A stretch of 64,000 bases of DNA from Bacteroidaceae bacterium (GTDB lineage Bacteria > Bacteroidota > Bacteroidia > Bacteroidales > Bacteroidaceae): positions 1 to 64,000 of the forward strand of contig JAKSIP010000007.1 in the NCBI GenBank assembly GCA_024398715.1. The letters are read 5' to 3'. This document shows positions 36,201-43,913 of this stretch, piece by piece. Under the pieces are notes generated by a model. The model made no database searches and was not told where the DNA came from. It was given only the letters and a program-made list of their open reading frames with translations. Every line of letters starts with the position of its first letter. Within the stretch, counting starts at the first letter, position 1. Made by a program: the position numbers and the translations under genes.

Positions 36201-37643
36201 GTCTGATATTGATATTTTTGCGCTCACAGAGTCGTTGTTGAAATCTCCTTCAAACTCTATGTTGCCGAATTCGTAGTCTTTGAACCCGATTGCTGAAACG
36301 TAGCCTGTGTATTCTCCATGCAATGTGGAATCATAATGTTCAAGCCCCCATAAATTTCCTTTTATGTTGAAGGAAGCAGGGTAGAACATGTTGCTTCCGG
36401 TCAATGTGTTCAAGTCAAGATCCTGTACATTTATGCCTATGCCGGCAGCCGATGTGTTACCGTCGGCACTGATGTTTATATGTGAAAGACCGCTGTTCAA
36501 TGCCAGGTCGGCGCGGCAACCGGTACTGTTGTTTCCGTTGATTTTCAGAATTATTGTGCTCATGCCCAATTTGTTCAGAATCTGGTGTGGAATGTTGAGA
36601 TTGAACCCTGCCAGGTTCCGGGTAATGAAACTGTCAAATTGTGGAGATGTCTTGAGTACGGAACTGAAATCCTTGAACCCTATGTTTTCTTTGCTGATGA
36701 TGTTTGTAATGGTGCCGTTTGTTGTGAATGTCACACAGTTTTCTTCTGTTATGAAATCTATGTTTTCAATTTGGAGCGAATCTGTACTTCCGTGTATGTT
36801 GCACAGCAGATTGACCGGCTGGGTGAATGTGGCCAATTCCGGGAATACAGGGGTGAACTCACTTGGCAATATTGCCGATGCAAGACTGAAATCAATATCG
36901 TACCGGCTTGCTTTTTCACGGTGCCTGCGGGTATTTCTCCTAATGAACAGTCTTTCAATTTCCAAATCAGAATTGTCCAGGGCAATCCTGAACTGTTCAA
37001 GCTGATAGTTCCTTGAACTCATGCGGAAACTTCCGCGGACAGATTGGAGGTCAAGCCCTGAATGTTCGATAGCAGAGACTGACCGGCATATGATACTGAC
37101 TGAATCCTGGCTTAAGGTTTTGACAGAAAAATTCGCGTTTATGCGGTCTGCCTCAATATGGTTGGAATTGAATCTGCCGGGAGTATCCGGAATTGAATGA
37201 TTGTCAAACTTGACATATCCGTTTACTATGGTAACTCCGTTTACGCGGAGTGAAAGACCGGAGTGTGTCTGGGAACGTGTAGGTGACTTCCGGTCCTGCA
37301 CCGTCTCTTTTCTGCTGTTCCCGTTAGGATTAAGTAGAAAACTGAAGTTCTTGGCAGAATCTTCATGTTCAGTGTATAGAAACAGTTCTGGCTGTCTGAG
37401 CCGCACGTTTGAAAGAGTGATACGGTTGTTCAGAAGATCAATGGGATTGACCCTGGCCTCAAAATGGGGCAGGCGGAACATTATGCTGTCTTTACGGTCA
37501 TACACAATAATGTTTGAGGCTTTGATTCCGACCGGATAGACAAACGTGAAATTTTCTATGCTCAGATTTGTCTTGAAAATCTTTTTTGCCGCTGTCTGTG
37601 CGACAAATGCCAACCTGTGCTGCACAAAAGAGTTGTTCAGCAT
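33279..37643 (-). CDS. TamB-like translocation/assembly protein
   Basis: At least 1454 residues. The N-terminus has AsmA-like segments, a long run of beta-strand repeats follows, and the TamB C-terminal domain occupies about the last 400 residues (GVVDVTRGNCNISLQN, LDLHAYHMVNSASLYD, LMGTSNFIGDVEVQFRI). Such proteins span the periplasm and move lipids or help outer-membrane protein insertion. The first ATG is at 37643, but the frame stays open 75 nt further upstream and encodes a hydrophobic segment (LTVTALFIAILIGHLM) that looks like the missing inner-membrane anchor, so the true start may be a rare codon near 37716-37718. It is convergent with the plug gene, 10 bp apart. Confidence 0.88.
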   Translation of the reverse strand: MLNNSFVQHRLAFVAQTAAKKIFKTNLSIENFTFVYPVGIKASNIIVYDRKDSIMFRLPHFEARVNPIDLLNNRITLSNVRLRQPELFLYTEHEDSAKNFSFLLNPNGNSRKETVQDRKSPTRSQTHSGLSLRVNGVTIVNGYVKFDNHSIPDTPGRFNSNHIEADRINANFSVKTLSQDSVSIICRSVSAIEHSGLDLQSVRGSFRMSSRNYQLEQFRIALDNSDLEIERLFIRRNTRRHREKASRYDIDFSLASAILPSEFTPVFPELATFTQPVNLLCNIHGSTDSLQIENIDFITEENCVTFTTNGTITNIISKENIGFKDFSSVLKTSPQFDSFITRNLAGFNLNIPHQILNKLGMSTIILKINGNNSTGCRADLALNSGLSHINISADGNTSAAGIGINVQDLDLNTLTGSNMFYPASFNIKGNLWGLEHYDSTLHGEYTGYVSAIGFKDYEFGNIEFEGDFNNDSVSAKISISDPNAALALSAGYGFGRENPLSSLVLDITGLDLKALNLIPAEKERLALSGHLESNLKGTDFDSMTGDIRFENWTVSNATDTFYLDTLYICSTMDKDSRLITVESDIADIALSGGFSLRTIPYSLHNLLRNPLPELYGWSASRLGLKNNMHPANNCTLTYELKETDLYTKLLHLPLDNCLSTGFCTLADSEHTAQLEIQIENADFKENHFQNFDIGFSADNSVLQAGINGIIDLEQNNRNRLYYALVASEGKIDGMLGLENNTSNMLSGELGMHASFSRTANDNKNGITTTLAFDSTLFHYKNLLWNFGASTFRFKSKSIGISNFELGYKDQHLAVNGVVSDRTTDTVSVSLANMDMKEWFGLFNLNNIPLSGIASGTATSNNTLSSEPAINASLDLQDFEFLNSYGGHAVLSADWNNLTSRIECDLQMDHNINHTTIDGFYAPGTDSLEFNIHANHTDLRFLNYFTKGFFNNLDGYAKGLVTIFGTTKRLNLKGSPTVTDVAITPAVVNTTFYVDYDTLFIKPDLLDFVNVDFRDAQGHTGVLNCLISHNCLRNISVDFQADLNGMNGINVLEQNNSAIAAQVFATGKFGLKTGGDAGKGIYIYGDLDTAPGTTFSYNLNTGNLVNDQFLTFIRRGTPLDSIQTRDIHKNATPTRKSKNWLDISLNVNVTPSAEISFFMNNMNCQVNSSGQVMALYDPINNLNLTGVVDVTRGNCNISLQNIIRKDFTILETSKVHFVGNPTNTELDLHAYHMVNSASLYDLSLDVNNSNLVRVRCLMDIMGKLTAPEIAVDLELPQGSAEEKEILAGAITTDEQRNTQVMSLLALGKFTNTDMNATAAQQDAATSNVNAITKATVNSQINNMLGNIFNSNVLSLSSNLSTDAITNGNVQSNREYEGIVEAHLLNNRLMINGNFGYRENGLMGTSNFIGDVEVQFRIVPKIGLSVIGYNRNNNRYFTKTALNTQGIGFVFEKEFK

Positions 37644-37734
37644 GAGGTGCCCTATCAGTATGGCAATAAACAGGGCTGTGACGGTGAGGTGTATCTTATT
37701 ACCTGTTCTGATATGAATTCCGTATAATATTTTA

Positions 37735-37742
37735 CAAAAATA
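37735..37742 (-). promoter_or_regulatory. -7 element of the tamB-like gene
   Basis: Minus-strand TATTTTTG. It would start transcription near 37728, about 85 nt before the first ATG, leaving the hydrophobic upstream frame inside the messenger. Confidence 0.45.
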
Positions 37743-37839
37743 GGTAATTTAACGTATCTGCAGTAAACTTTTCAGGATTATTTGCGCATATTGTTGATAA
37801 CTATTTGGACGTTTGCAAGTATATGTGGACTAAAAGTAG

Positions 37840-37847
37840 TAATTTTG
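37840..37847 (+). promoter_or_regulatory. -7 element of the nqr operon
   Basis: TAATTTTG matching TAnnTTTG; the nqrA start codon is 71 bp downstream. Confidence 0.55.
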
Positions 37848-37918
37848 TAGCGCCGATTTCCGGTCTTCTCAAAAATAACTATAGATAGAAGGTATTTAAT
37901 AACGTTATTATAAAAAAA

Positions 37919-39283
37919 ATGTCAGAAATCATTCGACTTAGAAAAGGTCTGGACATTAAATTGCAGGGAGTACCGTCAGAAGAAATTGTACAACTTGATT
38001 CTTCTGAAACATATGCTCTCTGTCCCGACAGCTTTACCGGTATTGTACCAAAGGTGGTTGTTAAGGAAAATGACAATGTTCTGGCTGGTCAGGCACTGTT
38101 TGTAGACAAAAATGTGCCTCAAATCAAGTTCGTTTCTCCTGTCAGCGGCCAGGTGCTGGCTATCAACAGGGGAGCACGCCGTAAGGTACTGAGTGTAGTT
38201 GTAAAGTCTGATGGTAAGAACGAATCTGTAAAGTTCCCGGCAAAGAGTGTCCAGAGTCTTTCCGCAAAGGAAATTCTTGACAGTATTCTCGAGGCAGGTC
38301 TGTTTGCATTCTTCCGTCAGCGCCCGTACGATGTCATTGCCAATCCCAATGACACTCCACGTGAAATCTTTGTTTCCGCTTTTGATTCAAAACCTCTTGC
38401 ACCTTGCTTTGAAAAGGTTCTTGAAGGTCGTGAACTGGAGTTCCAGATTGGTCTGAGCGCATTGTCCAAGATTGCACACACTAATCTTGGTGTTTGCTGC
38501 TGCCAGAAATCTCCGGCTCTTACAGAGGCAAAGAATGTGGATGTATATAAGTTCAGCGGTGCACATCCTGCAGGAAATGTGGGAGTGCAGATCAATCATA
38601 TAAAACCTGTAAACAAAGGCGATATTGTCTGGACAATAGCCCCGCAGGATGTTATCATGATTGGCTGTCTGTTCAACAAAGGCGCTGTTGATTTCTCAAG
38701 AATTATTACCGTTGCCGGCTCACGGATTTCCAAACCGAGTTACGCAAAGGTTATTATGGGCGCTCAGTTGAGTTCTATTGTTACAGGTTCTCTTGCTCTG
38801 ACACAAACCGAGCATACGCGTGTAATAAACGGAAATGTCCTTACTGGTGCAAAAGCCGGTCTTGATGATTATCTGGACGTGTTTGCAAATTGCGTGACAG
38901 CCATTCCCGAAGGCGATGACAACAACGAATTCATGGGATGGATTATGCCGCGTTTCAAGATGTTCAGTACAAGCCGCGCATCGATGGGCTGGCTGAAAGG
39001 TCTGTTCTGCAAGAACGGTTTTGATATTGATGCCCGTGTTAAGGGCAGTGAACGCCATATGATTATGAGTGGCGAATATGACAAGGTCTTCCCAATGGAT
39101 ATTTATCCGGAGTATCTTGTCAAAGCTATGATTACAGGCAATATTGATAAGATGGAAGCATACGGTATTTACGAGGTTGCTCCGGAAGACTTTGCTTTGT
39201 GTGAGTTTGTTGATTCTTCTAAACTCGAACTGCAGAGAATTGTTCGCGAGAGTCTTGACAAACTCCGTGCGGAAATGGCTTAA
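37919..39283 (+). CDS. nqrA: Na+-translocating NADH:quinone reductase subunit A
   Basis: 454 residues. A cytoplasmic, cofactor-poor subunit of the Na+-NQR complex, which oxidises NADH, reduces quinone and pumps sodium. The N-terminal biotinyl-lipoyl-like region (IVPKVVVKENDNVLAGQALF) and the Rossmann-like middle (GAHPAGNVGVQINHI) match NqrA. First gene of a complete, tightly spaced nqrABCDEF operon. Confidence 0.96.
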   Translation: MSEIIRLRKGLDIKLQGVPSEEIVQLDSSETYALCPDSFTGIVPKVVVKENDNVLAGQALFVDKNVPQIKFVSPVSGQVLAINRGARRKVLSVVVKSDGKNESVKFPAKSVQSLSAKEILDSILEAGLFAFFRQRPYDVIANPNDTPREIFVSAFDSKPLAPCFEKVLEGRELEFQIGLSALSKIAHTNLGVCCCQKSPALTEAKNVDVYKFSGAHPAGNVGVQINHIKPVNKGDIVWTIAPQDVIMIGCLFNKGAVDFSRIITVAGSRISKPSYAKVIMGAQLSSIVTGSLALTQTEHTRVINGNVLTGAKAGLDDYLDVFANCVTAIPEGDDNNEFMGWIMPRFKMFSTSRASMGWLKGLFCKNGFDIDARVKGSERHMIMSGEYDKVFPMDIYPEYLVKAMITGNIDKMEAYGIYEVAPEDFALCEFVDSSKLELQRIVRESLDKLRAEMA

Positions 39284-39285
39284 TT

Positions 39286-39293
39286 AAAGGAGG
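39286..39293 (+). promoter_or_regulatory. Strong Shine-Dalgarno site of nqrB
   Basis: AAAGGAGG, 9 bases before the nqrB ATG at 39303. Consensus sites like this are uncommon in Bacteroidetes; no other gene in the window has one this good. Confidence 0.7.
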
Positions 39294-39302
39294 ACACAAG
39301 AT

Positions 39303-40466
39303 ATGAGTTTAAGAAATTTTTTGGATAAAATAAAACCGGATTTTGAAGAGGGCGGCAAACTGCATGCTTTCCGTTCGGTTTACGAAGGATTCGAGTCCTT
39401 TCTTTATGTTCCCAATACCACATCGAAGTGTGGCGTGAATATTCATGACGGCATTGACAGCAAGCGTATCATGATTATGGTTGTTATTGCTCTATGTCCG
39501 GCACTTCTGTTCGGTATGTATAATGTAGGCTACCAGCATTTCCTGCTGGCAGGACTTGACAAGAGTTTCTGGCCTATGTTCTGGTTCGGTTTTCTGGCTG
39601 TGCTGCCAAGAATAATTGTATCTTACGTTGTAGGTCTTGGTATTGAATTCACTGTAGCACAGTGGAAGCACGAAGAAATTCAGGAGGGCTTCCTTGTAAC
39701 AGGTTTCATTGTTCCGCTGATTGTTCCTGCAACCTGCCCGTTGTGGATTCTTGCAATTGCTGTTGCATTTGCGGTAATATTCGCAAAGGAGATATTCGGC
39801 GGTACCGGTATGAACTTCCTTAATGTTGCGCTTATTACACGTGCGTTCATATTCTTTGCATATCCGTCTGTAATATCCGGAGACCAGGTATGGGTTGTTG
39901 ATCATGCTATCTGCGGTCTTGGTACGGATGCAATTGACGGCTGTACAGCCGCTACGGTTCTTGGTGTTGCTTCAACACAGGCTGCGGCTCCTGTATTCGA
40001 TATGAATATGATATGGGGCCTTATACCTGGTTCCGTAGGCGAGACCAGTATTATTGCAATTGCTCTTGGTGCTTTGTTGCTTTTATATACAGGAATTGCA
40101 AGTTGGAAAACAATGCTTTCCGTATTTGTGGGCGGTGCTCTTGTTGCTCTGCTCTACAACAAGTGCGGACCTGACAATGCAATGGCTGCAATGCCATGGT
40201 GGCAGCACCTTGTAGTAGGCGGTTTTGCATTCGGTGCCGTATTTATGGCTACAGATCCTGTTACCAGTGCAAGAACTGAAACAGGCAAGTATATCTACGG
40301 TTTCCTGATTGGTGCCATGGCCATTACAATCCGCGTAATGAATCCAGGTTATCCTGAAGGAATGATGCTGGCAATTCTTCTTATGAACTGCTTTGCACCG
40401 CTGATTGACTACTGCGTAGTTCAGAGAAATGTAAAGAAACGTGCCAATCGTGTAATTAATGGTTAA
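39303..40466 (+). CDS. nqrB: Na+-NQR subunit B
   Basis: 387 residues, with about nine to ten membrane segments, homologous to RnfD. It binds riboflavin and a covalent FMN and forms part of the sodium path and quinone site. The segment GLIPGSVGETS near residue 240 contains the Thr that carries FMN in characterised NqrB. It starts with an unusually strong ribosome binding site. Confidence 0.96.
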   Translation: MSLRNFLDKIKPDFEEGGKLHAFRSVYEGFESFLYVPNTTSKCGVNIHDGIDSKRIMIMVVIALCPALLFGMYNVGYQHFLLAGLDKSFWPMFWFGFLAVLPRIIVSYVVGLGIEFTVAQWKHEEIQEGFLVTGFIVPLIVPATCPLWILAIAVAFAVIFAKEIFGGTGMNFLNVALITRAFIFFAYPSVISGDQVWVVDHAICGLGTDAIDGCTAATVLGVASTQAAAPVFDMNMIWGLIPGSVGETSIIAIALGALLLLYTGIASWKTMLSVFVGGALVALLYNKCGPDNAMAAMPWWQHLVVGGFAFGAVFMATDPVTSARTETGKYIYGFLIGAMAITIRVMNPGYPEGMMLAILLMNCFAPLIDYCVVQRNVKKRANRVING

Positions 40467-40470
40467 GATT

Positions 40471-41280
40471 ATGGCTGCAAATAAATTCAAATGTTCAGTT
40501 TGTGGCTATGTCCACGAAGGTGATCAGGCTCCTGACAAGTGCCCGCAGTGCTTTGCTCCCAAGGAGGCTTTTGAAAAAATTGAAGAGGGCGCTCCTGCAA
40601 AGAAAGGAATTGATACCAACAGTAATGCATATACAATCATATATGCCGCAGTTATGGTAATAATTGTTGCATTCCTGCTTGTGTTTGTATCGTCTTCTTT
40701 GAAAGAACGTCAGGACAACAATGTTGTTCAGGATACCAAATCTCAGATTCTTGCTTCTTTGAATGTAAGTTCTGTAGATGTGGCACGCGCTTACGATGAT
40801 TATATCAAAATGGACTGGCTGATGAATGAGGACGGTTCACTTGTAAAGAATGACGGAGAGTTTTCCACATCTTACAAAGGTGAATTCAACTCAGGCCGTC
40901 TGCATATTTTCCAGGCCGATGTCGAGGGTGATACAAAGTATATCATACCTATGAACGGTCTCGGTCTTTGGGGTGCTATCTGGGGATATGTGGCTTTGAA
41001 TGCAGACAAGAAAACTGTTTATGGCGTTTATTTCTCACATGCATCTGAGACTCCGGGTCTTGGCGGTGAAATAGCTACGGAGTATTTTCAGGACCGTTTT
41101 GCCGGCAAAACAGTTATGAAAGATGGTCAGATTGTTCTGAATGTTACCAAATTCGGTACCGCAAAAGATGCTGAATGTCAGGTTGACGGTGTTTCCGGAG
41201 CTACTATCACATCGAAGGGTGTCAATAGTATGATTGCCACAGTCTTAGAGAGTTATAAACCATTTCTGTTAAGCAAATAA
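40471..41280 (+). CDS. nqrC: Rubredoxin-like domain fused to Na+-NQR subunit C
   Basis: 269 residues from the ATG at 40471; an ATG at 40459 would overlap nqrB. Residues 1-40 are a rubredoxin-like/rubrerythrin-type zinc-ribbon with four cysteines at 8, 11, 24 and 27 (CSVCGY ... CPQC). A membrane segment at about 54-76 follows, then the periplasmic NqrC domain with the flavinylation motif DGVSGAT at 239-245, FMN on Thr245. The N-terminal domain would lie on the cytoplasmic side. Vibrio NqrC has no such domain. It may bind iron and shuttle electrons, or only be structural. Confidence 0.93.
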   Translation: MAANKFKCSVCGYVHEGDQAPDKCPQCFAPKEAFEKIEEGAPAKKGIDTNSNAYTIIYAAVMVIIVAFLLVFVSSSLKERQDNNVVQDTKSQILASLNVSSVDVARAYDDYIKMDWLMNEDGSLVKNDGEFSTSYKGEFNSGRLHIFQADVEGDTKYIIPMNGLGLWGAIWGYVALNADKKTVYGVYFSHASETPGLGGEIATEYFQDRFAGKTVMKDGQIVLNVTKFGTAKDAECQVDGVSGATITSKGVNSMIATVLESYKPFLLSK

Positions 41281-41291
41281 AGATAGTCAAA

Positions 41292-41918
41292 ATGGCAAAT
41301 AATAAAGAAGTTTTTAAAACACCGGTGTGGTTGAACAACCCGGTTGTTGTACAGATTTTGGGTATCTGTTCTGCTCTTGCGGTAACTGCAAAACTGAAAC
41401 CTGCAATTGTAATGGGATTGTCCGTAACAATTATCACCGCTTTGTCAAATGTGGTAATATCTCTGTTGCGCAAAACTATCCCTAACCGTATACGTATCAT
41501 TGTCCAGCTGGTTGTTGTTGCCGCTCTGGTAACAATTGTAAGTGAAATCCTCAAGGCTTTTGCCTACGATGTCAGCGTACAGCTTTCCGTATATATCGGT
41601 CTTATCATTACCAACTGTATTCTGATGGGACGCCTTGAGGCGTTCGCCATGCAGAACAAACCGTGGGCATCGCTCCTTGACGGTATCGGTAACGGATTGG
41701 GCTATGCTATGATTCTGATTATTGTTGCTTTTGTCCGCGAACTTTTTGGAAGCGGCGCTTTATTGGGATTCCAGATTATTCCTCAGTCCTGGTATACAAC
41801 CAATGGAGGCTGGTATCTTAACAATGGTCTTATGATTATGCCGCCTATGGCTCTGATTCTTGTAGGCTGCATTATCTGGGTTCACCGTTCGCATAATAAA
41901 GATTTGCAGGAAAACTAA
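41292..41918 (+). CDS. nqrD: Na+-NQR subunit D
   Basis: 208 residues, six membrane segments, homologous to RsxE/RnfE. It pairs with NqrE around a membrane iron-sulfur centre. LGICSALAVTAKLKPA near residue 25 and ITNCILMGRLEAFA near 100 carry the conserved cysteines (CSAL, NCIL). It sits 11 bp after nqrC and 15 bp before nqrE. Confidence 0.96.
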   Translation: MANNKEVFKTPVWLNNPVVVQILGICSALAVTAKLKPAIVMGLSVTIITALSNVVISLLRKTIPNRIRIIVQLVVVAALVTIVSEILKAFAYDVSVQLSVYIGLIITNCILMGRLEAFAMQNKPWASLLDGIGNGLGYAMILIIVAFVRELFGSGALLGFQIIPQSWYTTNGGWYLNNGLMIMPPMALILVGCIIWVHRSHNKDLQEN

Positions 41919-41933
41919 TAAAGAAGAACTATT

Positions 41934-42560
41934 ATGGAACATTTTTTCAGTTTGTTTGTAAGGTCAATTTTTGTTGACAATATGATATTTGCCTTCTTTC
42001 TTGGAATGTGCTCTTTTCTGGCCGTTTCCAAGAATGTGAAGACTGCTCTCGGACTGGGTGTTGCTGTTGTATTCGTACAGTTTATAACACTTCCGGTCAA
42101 CTATCTGCTTCAGACAAAGGTGCTGGGTCCCAACTGTCTTGTACAGGGTGTTGACCTTTCATTCTTGAGTTTCATACTCTTTATTGCCGTTATTGCAGGT
42201 ATTGTACAGCTGGTAGAGATGGTTATTGAAAAATTCTCTCCGTCTCTCTATGCTTCTCTTGGTATTTTCCTGCCGCTTATTGCTGTAAACTGCGCCATTA
42301 TGGGCGGTTCCCTGTTTATGCAACAGCGTATTGAAATGGATCCTGATTCAACACAGGCTATTACATGTTTTGGAGATTCCATTGCTTTTGCTCTGGGCTC
42401 AGGTATCGGTTGGATGCTGGCTATTGTATGCCTTGCAGCCATTCGTGAGAAACTTGAGTATAGCGATGTTCCGAAACCTTTGCGCGGTATTGGTATTACA
42501 TTCATTACCGTTGGTCTTATGGCTATGGCATTTATGTGTTTCTCAGGTTTGAACCTTTAA
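41934..42560 (+). CDS. nqrE: Na+-NQR subunit E
   Basis: 208 residues, six membrane segments, homologous to RsxA/Rnf[16 protein letters not shown] near residue 22 and [11 protein letters not shown] near 117 hold the cysteines that with NqrD bind the membrane 2Fe-2S cluster. The layout inverts that of NqrD, as known for this pair. Confidence 0.96.
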   Translation: MEHFFSLFVRSIFVDNMIFAFFLGMCSFLAVSKNVKTALGLGVAVVFVQFITLPVNYLLQTKVLGPNCLVQGVDLSFLSFILFIAVIAGIVQLVEMVIEKFSPSLYASLGIFLPLIAVNCAIMGGSLFMQQRIEMDPDSTQAITCFGDSIAFALGSGIGWMLAIVCLAAIREKLEYSDVPKPLRGIGITFITVGLMAMAFMCFSGLNL

Positions 42561-42572
42561 TAAGAAACGGAT

Positions 42573-43841
42573 ATGAATATAAGTCTGTATTTATCAAGTA
42601 TTATAGTCTTCTTGGTTGTAATACTGCTATTGGTGGTAATTCTGCTGGTAGCTAAGAGGTATCTGGTGGCATCTGGAAAAGTAAAGGTGACCATCAATGG
42701 GGATAAGGAATTGGAGGTCAATCAGGGCGCAAGCCTGTTGAGTACTCTGGCAGAGAACGGAGTATTCCTTCCATCGGCTTGCGGTGGCAAGGGTTCCTGC
42801 GGCCAGTGCAAATGCCAGGTGGTAAGCGGCGGCGGTGAGATACTTGATTCCGAGAAGGGACATTTCTCACGCAAACAGATCAAGGACCATTGGCGTCTTG
42901 GCTGTCAGTGCAAGGTTAAAGGTGATCTTGGCATAAAGGTTCCGGAGTCCGTTATGGGTGTCAAGGAATGGGAATGCGAGGTTATCAGCAACCGTAATGT
43001 GGCAACCTTTATCAAAGAGTTTAAGGTTAAATTGCCTGCAGGCGAACACATGGATTTCCTTCCGGGTTCATATGCACAGATCAAGATTCCTGCATACGAT
43101 ATCAACTATGCTGATTTTGACCGTTCTCTTATTGGTGATCTGTATGTTCCGGCTTGGGAAAAATTCGGTCTGTTCGGTTTGCATCAGAAGAATACCGAGC
43201 CTACAATACGTGCCTATTCAATGGCCAACTATCCTGACGAGGGTGATATTATCACTCTTACAGTACGTATTGCCACTCCTCCGTTCAAACCGAAACCACA
43301 GGTTGGCTTCCAGGATGTACCTTGCGGTATAGCTTCAACATATATCTTCAGTCTGAAGCCTGGCGATAAGGTGACAATGAGTGGCCCTTACGGTGAATTC
43401 CATCCTATATTCGACTCAAAGAAAGAGATGATTTGGGTAGGTGGCGGTGCCGGTATGGCTCCTTTGCGTGCTCAGATTATGCATATGCTCAAGACTCTCC
43501 ATACACGTGACCGTGAGATGCATTATTTCTATGGCGCACGTGCTATTGACGAGGTGTTCTTTATGGATGATTTCCTTGCTCTTGAGAAAGAGTATCCTAA
43601 CTTCCATTTCCATCTTGCTCTTGACCGTCCCGATCCTAAGGCCGATGCCATGGGTATCAAATATACAGCCGGATTTATTGCTCCGGTTATGGGAGACACT
43701 TATCTCAAACAGCATGATGCACCGGAAGATATTGAATACTATCTTTGCGGACCTCCAATGATGGCCAAAACTGTTATTGACCTTCTTGACTCTCTTGGTG
43801 TTGAAAGCAAGTCAATAATGTTTGATAATTTTGGCGCATGA
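42573..43841 (+). CDS. nqrF: Na+-NQR subunit F (NADH dehydrogenase, 2Fe-2S and FAD)
   Basis: 422 residues. The entry point of electrons: oxidises NADH, passing electrons through FAD to a 2Fe-2S centre. An N-terminal membrane helix (about 5-27), a ferredoxin domain with Cys70, Cys76, Cys79 and Cys111, an FAD domain with RAYSMANYPDEG, and an NAD domain with GGGAGMAPLRAQ are all in place. The cysteine spacing is as in the Vibrio protein. A terminator follows 8 bp after the stop. Confidence 0.97.
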   Translation: MNISLYLSSIIVFLVVILLLVVILLVAKRYLVASGKVKVTINGDKELEVNQGASLLSTLAENGVFLPSACGGKGSCGQCKCQVVSGGGEILDSEKGHFSRKQIKDHWRLGCQCKVKGDLGIKVPESVMGVKEWECEVISNRNVATFIKEFKVKLPAGEHMDFLPGSYAQIKIPAYDINYADFDRSLIGDLYVPAWEKFGLFGLHQKNTEPTIRAYSMANYPDEGDIITLTVRIATPPFKPKPQVGFQDVPCGIASTYIFSLKPGDKVTMSGPYGEFHPIFDSKKEMIWVGGGAGMAPLRAQIMHMLKTLHTRDREMHYFYGARAIDEVFFMDDFLALEKEYPNFHFHLALDRPDPKADAMGIKYTAGFIAPVMGDTYLKQHDAPEDIEYYLCGPPMMAKTVIDLLDSLGVESKSIMFDNFGA

Positions 43842-43848
43842 TAAAAGA

Positions 43849-43879
43849 ATCCCGCAGATTTTCCTGCGGGATTTTTTTT
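43849..43879 (+). terminator. Terminator of the nqr operon
   Basis: ATCCCGCAG / CTGCGGGAT stem, then eight Ts. Confidence 0.92.
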
Positions 43880-43881
43880 AT

Positions 43882-43889
43882 TAACTTTG
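43882..43889 (+). promoter_or_regulatory. -7 element of the Na/Pi cotransporter gene
   Basis: TAACTTTG placed just after the nqr terminator and 25 bp before the ATG at 43914, the same layout as at proS. Confidence 0.6.
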
Positions 43890-43913
43890 CGCTGATTATT
43901 ATCAATAACACAT

